Shown here: positions 1 through 8,087 of the stretch, piece after piece | Position numbering within the stretch: position 1 is the stretch's first letter | Layout of the letters: each line of letters begins with the position of its first letter | Assembly (NCBI GenBank): GCA_017538965.1 | Contig: JAFYHU010000048.1 | Coordinates: 1 to 44,383 of the forward strand | Reading direction: 5' to 3' | Length of the DNA stretch: 44,383 nt | From: Oscillospiraceae bacterium | GTDB lineage: Bacteria; Bacillota; Clostridia; Oscillospirales; Oscillospiraceae | Translations under genes and position numbers: made by a program | Notes under the pieces: model-generated | Told to the model about the DNA's origin: nothing | Databases searched by the model: none | The model's input: only the letters and a program-made list of their open reading frames with translations

Positions 1-363
1 AAGGATCCGACCAAGGTGGACCGCAGTGCGGCATATGCGGCGCGCTGGGCGGCGAAGAACGTGGTGGCGGCGGGTCTGGCGAAACGCTGCCAGATTCAGC
101 TGGCCTATGCGATCGGCGTTGCGGAGCCGGTCAGCATCCTGGTCGAGACCTTCGGAACTGGCACGGTGCCGGACGAGGTGCTGAGCAGAGCGGTGTCGGA
201 GGTGTTTGATTTCCGGCCGGGGGCGATTATCCGGGAGCTGGACCTGCGGAAACCGATCTACCGGAAGCTTGCAGCATACGGACACATGGGCAGAGAAGAT
301 CTGGGAGTCAAGTGGGAAGAGTGTAATCGAACGGAAGAGCTGATTGCGAGAGTTGAGAGTTGA
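1..363 (+). CDS. metK: S-adenosylmethionine synthetase, C-terminal part (5' truncated by window edge)
   Basis: The frame is open from base 1. It encodes the end of the C-terminal domain of MetK, which makes S-adenosylmethionine from methionine and ATP in the cytoplasm. Recognisable family segments are [14 protein letters not shown], followed by [12 protein letters not shown] and the FDFRPGAII block, all typical of the last 110 residues of MetK. The last codons read Arg-Val-Glu-Ser-stop and are supplied by a GAGAGTT repeat array rather than by normal MetK sequence, so the natural C-terminus has been slightly replaced. No riboswitch can be assessed because the 5' end lies outside the window. 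Confidence 0.95.
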   Translation, partial: KDPTKVDRSAAYAARWAAKNVVAAGLAKRCQIQLAYAIGVAEPVSILVETFGTGTVPDEVLSRAVSEVFDFRPGAIIRELDLRKPIYRKLAAYGHMGREDLGVKWEECNRTEELIARVES

Positions 364-380
364 GAGTGGAGAGAAGAGAT
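348..380 (+). repeat. Heptad repeat array, type A, overlapping the metK stop
   Basis: Two GAGAGTT units, one GAGAGTG unit and a GAGAGAAGAGA tail run in direct order from within the last metK codons. The TGA inside each GAGAGTT-GAG junction is the metK stop codon. The same array type recurs after the stop codons of genes ending at 20707, 28115 and 29589, and inside a lipoprotein gene at 7201-7238. Confidence 0.85.
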
Positions 381-390
381 TACCGCTGCG

Positions 391-430
391 GCGGGGAATG
401 CGGAGCGATCTGGGGATCGCTCCCTACGGG
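391..430 (+). repeat. Dispersed hairpin repeat R1 (copy 1)
   Basis: A 9-bp perfect stem (arms GGAGCGATC at 402-410 and GATCGCTCC at 415-423, loop TGGG) lies between GCGGGGAATGC and CTACGGG. Near-identical copies occur around 18468, 20771 and 28229, with a degenerate long form near 31446. All lie between genes and in this orientation. It resembles REP or MITE-like elements in size and structure; no encoded product is possible. Confidence 0.85.
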
Positions 431-505
431 ATCACAAGAGTAGAGAGAAGAGATAAGGAGACGGGCGGAGCTTCGGAGGAAGTTCCGTCCGTCTTGCGCA
501 TGCTA

Positions 506-534
506 TTGACTTCGGAGCGCGGACAGCGTAAAAT
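506..534 (+). promoter_or_regulatory. Sigma-A-type promoter for the polyphosphate genes
   Basis: TTGACT (506-511) and TAAAAT (529-534) are separated by 17 bases, 45 bases ahead of the PPK2 start. It would drive the three following co-directional genes. Confidence 0.7.
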
Positions 535-578
535 AAAGGATACCGAAACACGAAAATCTGCAACGGGAGGAATTCGGA

Positions 579-2048
579 ATGTTAAAAGAATACAAAGGTG
601 CAAAAGATGAGGACAATGACAAGCTGAGAGCCGAGATCAAGGCCCTGCGCGAGCGGCTGATCGGGCAGCAGCAGCTGGTCCGGGAAAAGAAACTGCCCAT
701 CATTGTGCTGATCGAAGGCTGGGCGGCCGCGGGAAAGGGAAGCCTGATCAACGAGATGATCAGCGAGATTGACCCCCGATTCTATAATGTGGTTTCGCCG
801 GTGGTGCTGCCGGAGAAGGAGGAGCGCTATCCCTTCCTGTATCAGTATGCCAAGGCCATCCCTGAGAACGGCAAGATCATGTTCTATGACTCGGGCTGGA
901 TGGAAGGCACCGTGCGGAAGTATCTGCGCCGGGACATCACACGCGACGAATATAAGAAGAGAATTCGCTCGGTCAACGAGTTTGAGCGGCAGCTGCGCGA
1001 CGGCGGCTATCTGGTGCTGAAGTTCTTCCTGCACATCGACAAGGACGAACAGCATAAGCGTCTGTACGCGCTGAAAGAGAATTTCGAAACCGAGTGGCGC
1101 GTTGCCGACGACGACATGTGGCAGCACCGCGAGTATAAGACCTTCCGGGACAGCTATGACGAGTTCATGGATCAGACCGGGAAGATCGTCCCCTGGCATG
1201 TGCTGGACGGGCAGAAAAAGCGCACGGCGACGCGCGACGCGCTGAAGCTGCTGGTGGAATCGATCGACGAGGTGCTGGAAAAGGGCAAATATGTCGGCAA
1301 GCCCTTCAAGGAGAGCTTCCCGCTGAAGAAGATGGAGAAGCTGAGCGAGGTGGACCTGTCGCCCTGCATCGACGACGAGGAATACCGCAAGGAGCTGAAA
1401 AAGCTGCAGAAGCGACTGGGCGAGCTGCACAACACGATCTACCGCAAGAAGATCCCGGTCATCCTCTGCTACGAGGGTTGGGACGCGGCCGGCAAGGGCG
1501 GCAACATCCGCAGGATTTCGAAGCCGCTGGATCCGCGCGGCTTCGACGTGATGCCTATCGCATCGCCCGAACCGCATGAGCTGAACCGGCAGTATCTGTG
1601 GCGCTTCTGGACGAGGCTGCCGCGCAGCGGGCATGTCTGCATCTTTGACCGCACCTGGTACGGACGCGTCATGGTCGAGCGGCTGGAAGGCTTCTGCAGC
1701 GAGGACGACTGGAAGCGCGCCTACAACGAGATCAATGAGTTCGAGCGGCAGCTGACCGACTGGGGCGCCGTGGTGCTGAAATTCTGGATTCACATCGACC
1801 AGGATACGCAGCTCGCGCGTTTTACCGACCGGCAGAACACGCCCGAAAAGCAGTGGAAGCTGACCGAAGAGGACTGGCGCAACCGCGAGAAATGGCCGGA
1901 GTATGAGATGGCGATCGACGAGATGCTGCAGAAGACCAGCACGGAGAACGCGCCGTGGTACATCATCGAGTCGAACGACAAGAAATATGCAAGAATTCGG
2001 ACGCTGAAGATCCTGATCAAAGCGCTGGAAAAGAGAATTGAAGAATAA
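579..2048 (+). CDS. pap: Tandem-domain polyphosphate kinase 2 / polyphosphate:AMP phosphotransferase
   Basis: The 489-residue protein holds two complete PPK2 domains, the architecture of class II PPK2 (PAP), which phosphorylates AMP to ADP with polyphosphate. Domain 1 has a Walker A at residues 47-55 (GWAAAGKGS) and a lid/Walker B region DSGWMEGTVRKY. Domain 2 has EGWDAAGKGG at 299-308 and FDRTWYGRVMVERL. In characterised PAPs the second domain is catalytic; the first here also keeps its lysine, although its lid motif is less canonical. A good ribosome site (GGGAGG) precedes the ATG. PPK1 follows directly, so polymer synthesis and polymer-driven AMP recycling are probably co-transcribed. Length matches the family. 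Confidence 0.93.
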   Translation: MLKEYKGAKDEDNDKLRAEIKALRERLIGQQQLVREKKLPIIVLIEGWAAAGKGSLINEMISEIDPRFYNVVSPVVLPEKEERYPFLYQYAKAIPENGKIMFYDSGWMEGTVRKYLRRDITRDEYKKRIRSVNEFERQLRDGGYLVLKFFLHIDKDEQHKRLYALKENFETEWRVADDDMWQHREYKTFRDSYDEFMDQTGKIVPWHVLDGQKKRTATRDALKLLVESIDEVLEKGKYVGKPFKESFPLKKMEKLSEVDLSPCIDDEEYRKELKKLQKRLGELHNTIYRKKIPVILCYEGWDAAGKGGNIRRISKPLDPRGFDVMPIASPEPHELNRQYLWRFWTRLPRSGHVCIFDRTWYGRVMVERLEGFCSEDDWKRAYNEINEFERQLTDWGAVVLKFWIHIDQDTQLARFTDRQNTPEKQWKLTEEDWRNREKWPEYEMAIDEMLQKTSTENAPWYIIESNDKKYARIRTLKILIKALEKRIEE

Positions 2049-2067
2049 AGTTCAAAGTTCAAAGTTT
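2047..2067 (+). repeat. Heptad repeat array, type B, starting in the PPK2 stop codon
   Basis: AAAGTTC, AAAGTTC and AAAGTTT follow in exact 7-base period, starting at the second base of the TAA stop, then AAAGACGATGG. The same layout occurs after PPK1 at 4213. Confidence 0.8.
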
Positions 2068-2099
2068 AAAGACGATGGATTGGGCGGTTGTGAACAGGT

Positions 2100-4214
2100 A
2101 TGGATAAACAGAAGAAATCGGACAGTATATATATTAATCGCGAAATCAGCTGGCTGAGCTTTAACGAGCGGGTTCTGCTGGAGGCGGCGGACGCGTCGGT
2201 GCCGCTGCTGGAGCGGCTAAAGTTCCTGATGATCTATCAGTCGAACCTTGAGGAATTCTACCGCGTGCGCATCGGCATTCTGACGCATCGGGCGTTGCTT
2301 GAGCCCGACAAGCGGGATCCCCTGTCGGGAATGCTGCCGGACGAGATCATCAACGAAGTGCTGCGCATCACGCGCGAGCAGCAGAGCCTCGCCGAGAGCG
2401 TGTGGAAAGCCATCCGCAGCGAGCTGAAGCGCAGTGGCGTCGAGGTGCTGAACTTCAACAAGATCAACAAGGTCGACGAGCTGATGAGCAAGAAGCTGTT
2501 CGGCGATCTGCGGAATCTGCTGTTTCCGAAGATCATCGAAGCGAATCAGCCATTCCCCTTCCTGTGGGGAGAGGAGAGCTATGTCATCGCCTTCCTGAGC
2601 CGCGGGAACACGCAGCAGATGGTGGTGATTCCGATGCACCGGGTGCCGGCGTATCTGAGCTTTGAGATCGACGGCTGCCAGAAGATCGTCCTGACGGATC
2701 AGCTGGTCCGGCGTTTCCTGCCGCTGCTGCTGAAGAAGGAAAAGATTCTGGAGTCCGCGGTAGTGAAGGTCACGCGGAACGCCGACGTGTTCCTATCGCA
2801 GATCGCAGACAAGGAAGATCTGCGGACGAAAACCTCGAACATGCTGACGAAGCGCAAGCGCGAGGCGCCGGTCCGGGCTATGATCTACGGCAAGCTCAGC
2901 GACGCCTCCCGCGCGACGCTCATCAAGAAGCTCCGGGTGCCCGAGCGCTGCGTCTTCGCGGCGACGGTGCCCTTCGACCTGTCCTTCCGCAGCGCGGTGG
3001 GCAGCCACGAGCATTTCCGCTATGACGAGCGGAAGCCCGCGCGTGAGATCGGACTGAAGAAGGGCGAATACTTCCGCTATATCGACCGGCACGACCTGCT
3101 GATGAGCTATCCCTTCCAGAGCATGATGCCCTTCGTGGACCTGATCTATGAGGCGGCGGACGATCCGGAAGTGCTGTCAATCAAGATTACGCTCTACCGC
3201 ATGTCGGCCAGCAGCAAAATCGCGGCGGCGCTCGCGTACGCGGCGGACAAGGGAAAGGACGTGCTGTGCCTGCTGGAACTGCGCGCGCGCTTTGACGAGC
3301 AGAACAACATCGACTATTCTGAGATGCTGGAGGACGCCGGCTGCCGGGTCATCTACGGGCTGCCGAACCACAAGGTCCACTCGAAGCTCTGCCTGATCAC
3401 CCGCCAGCACGACGGGAATCTCCGGTATATCACGCAGGTCGGCACGGGCAACTATAACGAGATCACCGGCGAACAGTACACCGACCTGTCGCTGATCACG
3501 GCGAATCCGGACGCGGCCCGGGACGCGGAGGCGACCTTCCGGGCGCTCTGCGACGGGGAGCTGCCGCCGGAGGCCCAGACCCTGTGGATCGCGCCACTGA
3601 GCTTCAAGAGCCGGGTGATGGACTATCTCGACCGCGAGATCGCCAAAGGCGCGAACGGCCGGGTGCGCATGAAGATCAACGCCATGAACAACCCCGAGGT
3701 CATGGAGAAGCTGATCGAATGCTCGCAGGCCGGAGTGAAGGTCGAACTGTTCATCCGCGGCATCTGCTGCCTGCGGCCGGGCATCCCGGGCATGACAGAC
3801 AACATCACGGTCAAGAGCGTGGTCGGGCGCTGGCTTGAGCACTCGCGCATCTACTGCTTCGGCGAGGGCGAGGACGAGAGAATGTTCATCGGCTCGGGCG
3901 ACCTGCTGAACCGGAACCTGGAGCGTCGCGTCGAGGCCTTTATCGAAATCACGACCGAGGACACCCGCGAGCAGATCCACGAGATTCTCCGGGCGATTCG
4001 GGAAGACAAAGAAAAATCGCGCGTGATGCAGCCGGACGGCAGCTATCTGCGCGAACAGGGCGGCGAGGGAACCTCGTCGCAGGAGGCACTCTACCAGTAC
4101 TTCAGCAAGAGGAAGGTCTCGCTGGAAGAACCCGCGCAGGAAGCGGCGAAGGCGCCGGCCGAGACAAAACCGGTTGAAGGAGTCTGGGAAAAGTTTTTGA
4201 AATTCTTTAATTAA
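2100..4214 (+). CDS. ppk1: Polyphosphate kinase 1
   Basis: This 704-residue enzyme reversibly polymerises the gamma-phosphate of ATP into polyphosphate. The N-terminal family signature NREISWLSFNERVL is at residues 13-26. The two phospholipase-D-like active-site histidines are visible: H427 in NHKVHSKL (the phosphorylated histidine by homology to E. coli H435) and H581 in LEHSRIYCF. Length is typical (690-720). The start has only a weak ribosome site, consistent with coupling to the PPK2 gene 51 bases upstream. The last 35 residues are a charged, Ala/Glu/Lys-rich tail that is likely disordered. It sits between PPK2 and a ROK kinase. Confidence 0.96.
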   Translation: MDKQKKSDSIYINREISWLSFNERVLLEAADASVPLLERLKFLMIYQSNLEEFYRVRIGILTHRALLEPDKRDPLSGMLPDEIINEVLRITREQQSLAESVWKAIRSELKRSGVEVLNFNKINKVDELMSKKLFGDLRNLLFPKIIEANQPFPFLWGEESYVIAFLSRGNTQQMVVIPMHRVPAYLSFEIDGCQKIVLTDQLVRRFLPLLLKKEKILESAVVKVTRNADVFLSQIADKEDLRTKTSNMLTKRKREAPVRAMIYGKLSDASRATLIKKLRVPERCVFAATVPFDLSFRSAVGSHEHFRYDERKPAREIGLKKGEYFRYIDRHDLLMSYPFQSMMPFVDLIYEAADDPEVLSIKITLYRMSASSKIAAALAYAADKGKDVLCLLELRARFDEQNNIDYSEMLEDAGCRVIYGLPNHKVHSKLCLITRQHDGNLRYITQVGTGNYNEITGEQYTDLSLITANPDAARDAEATFRALCDGELPPEAQTLWIAPLSFKSRVMDYLDREIAKGANGRVRMKINAMNNPEVMEKLIECSQAGVKVELFIRGICCLRPGIPGMTDNITVKSVVGRWLEHSRIYCFGEGEDERMFIGSGDLLNRNLERRVEAFIEITTEDTREQIHEILRAIREDKEKSRVMQPDGSYLREQGGEGTSSQEALYQYFSKRKVSLEEPAQEAAKAPAETKPVEGVWEKFLKFFN

Positions 4215-4233
4215 AGTTCAAAGTTTAAAGTTT
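4213..4233 (+). repeat. Heptad repeat array, type B, starting in the PPK1 stop codon
   Basis: AAAGTTC, AAAGTTT, AAAGTTT in 7-base period begin at the second base of the TAA stop, followed by AATGACGAGGG. Position relative to the stop is identical to the array at 2047. Confidence 0.8.
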
Positions 4234-4253
4234 AATGACGAGGGATAGAGCAA

Positions 4254-5210
4254 ATGAAGAAGTATAATATCTGTCTGGATGTCGGGGGGACCAAGGTTCT
4301 CGGCGTCATCTTCAACGAGAAGCGGGAAATCATTTATCGGCTGAAAAAGCGGTCGAAGACGGGCGAAGCCAACACCAAGAGCGTGGAGGACGTCATCGTC
4401 AGCGTCGTGGAGGAGATGATCAAGGAGTCGGGCATCAAGCGCAGCGAGATCAACGCCATCGCCTCCTGCGCGCCGGGCGTCATCGACCAGCACACGGGCA
4501 TCGTGCTGTTTGCGCCGAATCTGCCGATGCGCAACTACAACATGCGCGCGGTCATGGAGGATAAGTTCGGCGTGCCCTTCTTTGTGGGCAACGACGTCAA
4601 CCTGGGGGTGCTGGGCGAATACAAGTACGGCTGCGGCCGGGGCTATCGGAACATCGTCGGCCTCTTTGTCGGCACCGGGATGGGCGGCGGCCTGATCCTG
4701 GACGGCAAAATGTATACCGGCAATCTCTTCAAGGGGGCGGAACTCGGCCACGTCATTCTGGATCCAGAAGGACCGCTTTGCAACTGCGGACAGCGCGGCT
4801 GCCTCGAGGCCTTCTCGAGCAAGACGGGCATGAGCAACTATATCCGCGAACAGCTGGCGCGCGGCAGGCAGAGCAAGATGGCCGTGGCCGTGGAGAACGG
4901 CACCTTCCGCAGCAAGACGATGAAGAAAGCGCTGGAAGCCGGTGACATCGTAGCCATGGAGGCTGTGGACCGGGCCTGCCACTATCTGGCTGTGGCGACC
5001 GGCAATCTGATCAACACCTTCAGCCCGGATCTGGTCATCTACGGCGGCGGCATGATAGAGGCCTGCGGCGACTTGTTCCTCGGCAAGATTCTTACCGAGC
5101 TGGATCGCTACTGCTGGCCGACGATCCGCGACAGCGTGGACGTAAAAATCGCCGGACTGGGCGACGACTCCGTCCTGTACGGCGATCTGGCGATGATAGA
5201 AGAAGGATAA
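4254..5210 (+). CDS. ROK-family sugar kinase (glucokinase-like)
   Basis: This 318-residue protein has the ROK actin-like fold. The N-terminal phosphate loop is LDVGGTKVLGV (residues 8-18). The catalytic Asp lies in FVGNDVN, the second phosphate motif is FVGTGMGGGLI, and the zinc-binding ROK signature is CNCGQRGCLEAF. It should phosphorylate glucose or a related hexose in the cytosol. It follows PPK1 in the same direction and ends at a strong hairpin, so it belongs to the polyphosphate transcript. This raises the question whether it can use polyphosphate as donor, but I see no sequence feature proving that; ATP is the default. Confidence 0.88.
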   Translation: MKKYNICLDVGGTKVLGVIFNEKREIIYRLKKRSKTGEANTKSVEDVIVSVVEEMIKESGIKRSEINAIASCAPGVIDQHTGIVLFAPNLPMRNYNMRAVMEDKFGVPFFVGNDVNLGVLGEYKYGCGRGYRNIVGLFVGTGMGGGLILDGKMYTGNLFKGAELGHVILDPEGPLCNCGQRGCLEAFSSKTGMSNYIREQLARGRQSKMAVAVENGTFRSKTMKKALEAGDIVAMEAVDRACHYLAVATGNLINTFSPDLVIYGGGMIEACGDLFLGKILTELDRYCWPTIRDSVDVKIAGLGDDSVLYGDLAMIEEG

Positions 5211-5216
5211 ACAAAA

Positions 5217-5244
5217 CAGAAAGCCGCCGAGAGGCGGCTTTCTG
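5217..5244 (+). terminator. Intrinsic terminator after the ROK kinase
   Basis: A perfect 12-bp stem (arms CAGAAAGCCGCC at 5217-5228 and GGCGGCTTTCTG at 5233-5244) closes a GAGA loop 6 bases after the stop. The U-tract is only the TTT within the arm. Confidence 0.8.
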
Positions 5245-5286
5245 CAGAATGGAGCACAGGCGTTGACTTAAGACGCCTTGCACAGT

Positions 5287-5552
5287 CCCGTTCTAAAGTT
5301 TCTGCAATTGCGCGGAAGAGAAACCAATCCCTCGCACGGATGTTTCTCCGCCGCGCTTTTTGCTCCTTTCAAGCTCCATATCGTCTCGCTTCCCCGAAGC
5401 GTCGGGAAAGCTTGCTCATTCCGCTGATCGTCGCTACCGATGGGAACTCGCTTCGCTGGGCTTTCCATCGGTTTTTCTCATTCGCGGCAGAAGGGGGTTG
5501 ATCAGGGGAACCTGTTTCCCTGGCCGCGAAACGGTACAGGCTGAGTGGGAGC
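5287..5552 (-). repeat. Dispersed element R2, copy A, interrupted by an R3 element
   Basis: This is one of three R2 copies (others at 7478-7651 and 16138-16314). The conserved core has arms TTCGCGGC (5481-5488) and GCCGCGAA (5523-5530) around an inner CAGGG/CCCTG pairing, with flanks TGCAATTGCGCGG and ACGGTACAGG. Read on the minus strand it starts 15 bases after the stop of the lipoprotein gene. Compared with copy B it carries about 90 extra bases (5386-5472) that match an element between tRNA-Gln and tRNA-Lys. No ORF is credible in 5245-5567. Confidence 0.8.
5386..5472 (+). repeat. Two-hairpin element R3, copy inside R2-A
   Basis: The first hairpin has arms TTCCCCGA and TCGGGAA around AGCG. 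The second has arms ACCGATGGGA (5436-5445) and TTCCATCGGT (5463-5472) around a loop containing CGCTTCGCTGGGC. The other copy (43098-43182) has different stem sequences that still pair and nearly the same loops. Confidence 0.7.
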
Positions 5553-5567
5553 GAAAAAAACTGTTTT

Positions 5568-7445
5568 TTACCACCAGGCGTTAACGGGGACGGGGGTGCT
5601 GCCCTCAAGGTCATACCAGCCATTGGAGAGCTCGGCGCCGTCCCAGAGGATGCCGGAACAGTCAGTCAGTATGATGGCAGTGCCGCTGATGCCGTGGATG
5701 CTGCAGCCGCGGAAGCTGACGGACTCGGTCAGATAGAGGCGGACGCCGCCCTGCGAGCAGTCATAAATCTCGCAGTCACTGACGCGCAGGTTCGAACAGT
5801 AGGAGGTCTCGATGCCGAGGATGCCGCAGCCGTAGAGCCGGCAGAAAGCGATCTCAATGTCATTGCAGCTTTCGAAGGAGAGGACGCCGCCGGTGCAGGC
5901 ACCCTGCCCCTGCGTATGACCGGCGGTCAGGCCGGAAATACGGATGCCGCTGCAGTCGAGGAAGGCCAGGACGTTCGCATAGCGCGGGACGGCGGCAACG
6001 GTGCAGGAAGCCGGGTCGTCGGATGCGGCACGGATGCTGAGATTCTGCACATTCTGAATGACCAGCTCGGGGCCGTCGTACCAGTCGCGCCAGAAGTAGT
6101 ATTCCCCGCCCAGAACGCCGTAGTCGGAAGCGGCGGAGAGATCGAGGAGATCGGTATCCAGCACGATGGTCCGGTCCGGGCCGAGAGCAGCGAGGAATTC
6201 GTCGGCAGTGAATACGGTCACCTCGCCGCCTGCAGGCACCTCAAGCAGAGGAACGGAAGGCTCGGCGGGCTCCAGGAGAGAGGGATCGGCGCGGTGCCAG
6301 GTCATGGTTTTCAGCTCGTAGGGGCTGAGGCTGCTGCCGTCCGGAGAGCAGGCATAGAGACCGGTCTCGCAGTACCAGGCGAAGGGAACGCCGTCCGGGA
6401 AGCGGTTCTCGGAGAAGGAGCAGGCGTCCACCTCGGCAGCATACTGCTCAAGGTCGAAGACCTGGTCGAAGAAGAGGTTCGACTCCACCCGGTTAGAGAG
6501 GAAGCGGGTGCTGCGGCTGTAGGAATTGTCGAGAAGCATCCGGGCGGTGTTGTCGTGGATGCGGCAGTCCGCGATCAGGAAACCGTCGGAGGTGTTGGCC
6601 GCAAGCAGCGAAAAGACCGGCTCTTCCGTCGAGCCGTTTTCACAGATCTCGCAGTCGGCGAGACGGATATTGCGGCAGGAATCCAGGTAAACGGCATACT
6701 GGCTGCAGTCATAGATGCGCGAGGAGCGGACCGCGAGATCGCGGCAGCGGTTGGCCTGGACGCCGACGGTGCCGCAGCCGAACATGCCGCAGAAGCTGAA
6801 GTCGACATCCCGGCAGTCATCCAGCAGGAAGACGCCGCCCGCACACCAGCCGGGCTGCTCGGTATGGCCGGCGGTCAGCTGCGAGAGCGTGAGGCCTTTG
6901 CAGTTGACGAAGTGCAGGACGTTGGCATAACGGGGGACGGCGGCGATGGTGACGCTGTCCATCCCGGCTCCGCGCAGAGTCAGATTGTCGGCGCCGGTGA
7001 TGACCAGCTCATAGCTCTCGTATCGGTTGTCGTCGTAGACCGGTTCCCAGCGGAGGCAGGGGTTGCCGGTGCTGCGGCCGTAGGAAGAGGCGGTGCTGAG
7101 ATCGTAGGTCCCGGCGGCGAGGCTGATGGCCGTGTCCGGGGCGATCGCGTCAAGCAGCTCGTCCACCGTATTGACGGTGACAACGGCGGAAGCGTTGTCA
7201 GAGTTGAGAGAAGAGAGTGGAGAGTTGAGAGAGAGGGGATTTTCCGCATCGGGCGTGGAGCTTTCGACGGGCTCGGCCGGGAGCTCGGCGGGAACAGGGG
7301 TGTCCGCGGGGGCGGCTGCTTCCGGTGCGGGGGTGGCCGCAGGCTCGGCAGCTTCAGCGGACTGCAGAGCCGGGGCGGCGGTGCCGCAGGCGGAAAGAAG
7401 CAATACAGCGAGAAGAACAGCAATCAATTTTGCGCTTGTTTTCAT
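5568..7445 (-). CDS. Secreted lipoprotein with two right-handed parallel beta-helix domains
   Basis: A 625-residue protein. Residues 1-20 form a lipoprotein signal ending in the lipobox LLSAC, followed by a Glu/Pro/Ala-rich linker, so it is exported and lipid-anchored. Two homologous halves follow. Each opens with an 'elldal(a)pdttI.L..gtydLs' type block, then short hydrophobic turns rich in C, D and N (NosD/pectate-lyase-like coils), and contains matching AGHTEQPGWCAGGVF and AGHTQGQGACTGGVL segments. Such solenoids usually bind or cleave polysaccharide; no catalytic residues are identifiable. The linker segment PLSLNSPLSSLNS is encoded by a heptad array on the opposite strand. Start supported by AAGGAG 8 bases upstream. 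Flanked by direct copies of R2. Confidence 0.82.
   Translation of the reverse strand: MKTSAKLIAVLLAVLLLSACGTAAPALQSAEAAEPAATPAPEAAAPADTPVPAELPAEPVESSTPDAENPLSLNSPLSSLNSDNASAVVTVNTVDELLDAIAPDTAISLAAGTYDLSTASSYGRSTGNPCLRWEPVYDDNRYESYELVITGADNLTLRGAGMDSVTIAAVPRYANVLHFVNCKGLTLSQLTAGHTEQPGWCAGGVFLLDDCRDVDFSFCGMFGCGTVGVQANRCRDLAVRSSRIYDCSQYAVYLDSCRNIRLADCEICENGSTEEPVFSLLAANTSDGFLIADCRIHDNTARMLLDNSYSRSTRFLSNRVESNLFFDQVFDLEQYAAEVDACSFSENRFPDGVPFAWYCETGLYACSPDGSSLSPYELKTMTWHRADPSLLEPAEPSVPLLEVPAGGEVTVFTADEFLAALGPDRTIVLDTDLLDLSAASDYGVLGGEYYFWRDWYDGPELVIQNVQNLSIRAASDDPASCTVAAVPRYANVLAFLDCSGIRISGLTAGHTQGQGACTGGVLSFESCNDIEIAFCRLYGCGILGIETSYCSNLRVSDCEIYDCSQGGVRLYLTESVSFRGCSIHGISGTAIILTDCSGILWDGAELSNGWYDLEGSTPVPVNAWW
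7201..7238 (+). repeat. Heptad array type A inside the lipoprotein gene (antisense)
   Basis: GAGTTGAGAG, GAGAGTGGAGAGTTGAGAG and a GAGAGGGG end match the intergenic arrays but lie in the opposite direction to the gene. In this direction the array has no stop codon, so it is read in frame as Ser/Leu/Asn-rich residues in the linker before the first beta-helix. Confidence 0.8.
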
Positions 7446-7477
7446 GGGATTCTCCTTCGAAAAAGGATATTATTGTG

Positions 7478-7651
7478 CCCGTTCTTTGGTTCCTGCAATT
7501 GCGCGGCAGGGAAGGTGGTCCCTCGCACCGAACTCCTGCGCCGCGCATAATAGGAGGATAGGGCTTTTTATTCTATCCATTCGCGGCAGAAGGGGGCTGG
7601 TCAGGGGCTGTACTTACCCTGGCCGCGAAACGGTACAGGCTGCGTGGGAGC
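7478..7651 (-). repeat. Dispersed element R2, copy B
   Basis: Arms TTCGCGGC (7580-7587) and GCCGCGAA (7622-7629) enclose inner CAGGG/CCCTG. The ends match copy A (CCCGTTCT at one side, GTGGGAGC at the other). On the minus strand it begins 6 bases after the thioesterase stop and ends 32 bases before the lipoprotein start. Confidence 0.82.
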
Positions 7652-7657
7652 AGGTTT

Positions 7658-8062
7658 TTATAGATAGGCTATCTCGTAGGTGGAGGTGGCGGAGAGGCGG
7701 CCGTCGCCGGAGATGCAGTCGGCCTGGACGACGCAGACGCGTTTTCCCCTGCGGATCAGGCGCGCTTCACCCCAGAGGCGCTCGCCGGAGGCGGGGCGCA
7801 GGTAATGGATATTGCAGCTCTGCGTGACGATCTTACGGGTCCAGCCGTCCGCCTGCAGGGCCATCAGGCCGGAGGCAACGTCGAGCAGAGTCGCGATGAC
7901 GCCGCCGTGCGCGATGCCGGAGGGATTGAGAAGCTCCGGGCGCAGGGGGCAGCTGATGAGGCAGCGGTCGCTCTGCAGGTCGTCGAAGACAATGCCGCAG
8001 TAGCCGGTGAAACCGCGCATGCGCTCATCCAGACGCGGAGGATCCGAAGCCTGAGCGCTCAT
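7658..8062 (-). CDS. PaaI-like hotdog-fold thioesterase
   Basis: Start chosen at the ATG giving MSAQASD (134 residues). Upstream in-frame starts would overlap the VanW gene by about 90 bases, while AAGGGA sits upstream of this one. The family core NPSGIAHGGVIATLLDVASG (about residues 47-66) is the PaaI-type active-site segment, and the later SCNIHYLRPASG is the beta-strand block. It should hydrolyse acyl- or aryl-CoA thioesters; the substrate is unknown. It lies 25 bases downstream of the VanW gene on the same strand and is probably co-transcribed. The R2 element lies just after its stop. Confidence 0.85.
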   Translation of the reverse strand: MSAQASDPPRLDERMRGFTGYCGIVFDDLQSDRCLISCPLRPELLNPSGIAHGGVIATLLDVASGLMALQADGWTRKIVTQSCNIHYLRPASGERLWGEARLIRRGKRVCVVQADCISGDGRLSATSTYEIAYL

Positions 8063-8087
8063 GGCAGGGTTTCCCTTGGGGGCGGAA

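Noticed and set aside
364-578. A riboswitch ahead of the polyphosphate genes
   Set aside because: The region is accounted for by the heptad array, R1 hairpin and a promoter; no conserved aptamer core was recognisable.
5694-7550. 618-residue plus-strand frame opposite the lipoprotein gene
   Set aside because: The minus-strand product has a signal peptide with lipobox, a ribosome site and repeated beta-helix motifs; the plus-strand frame has none of these.
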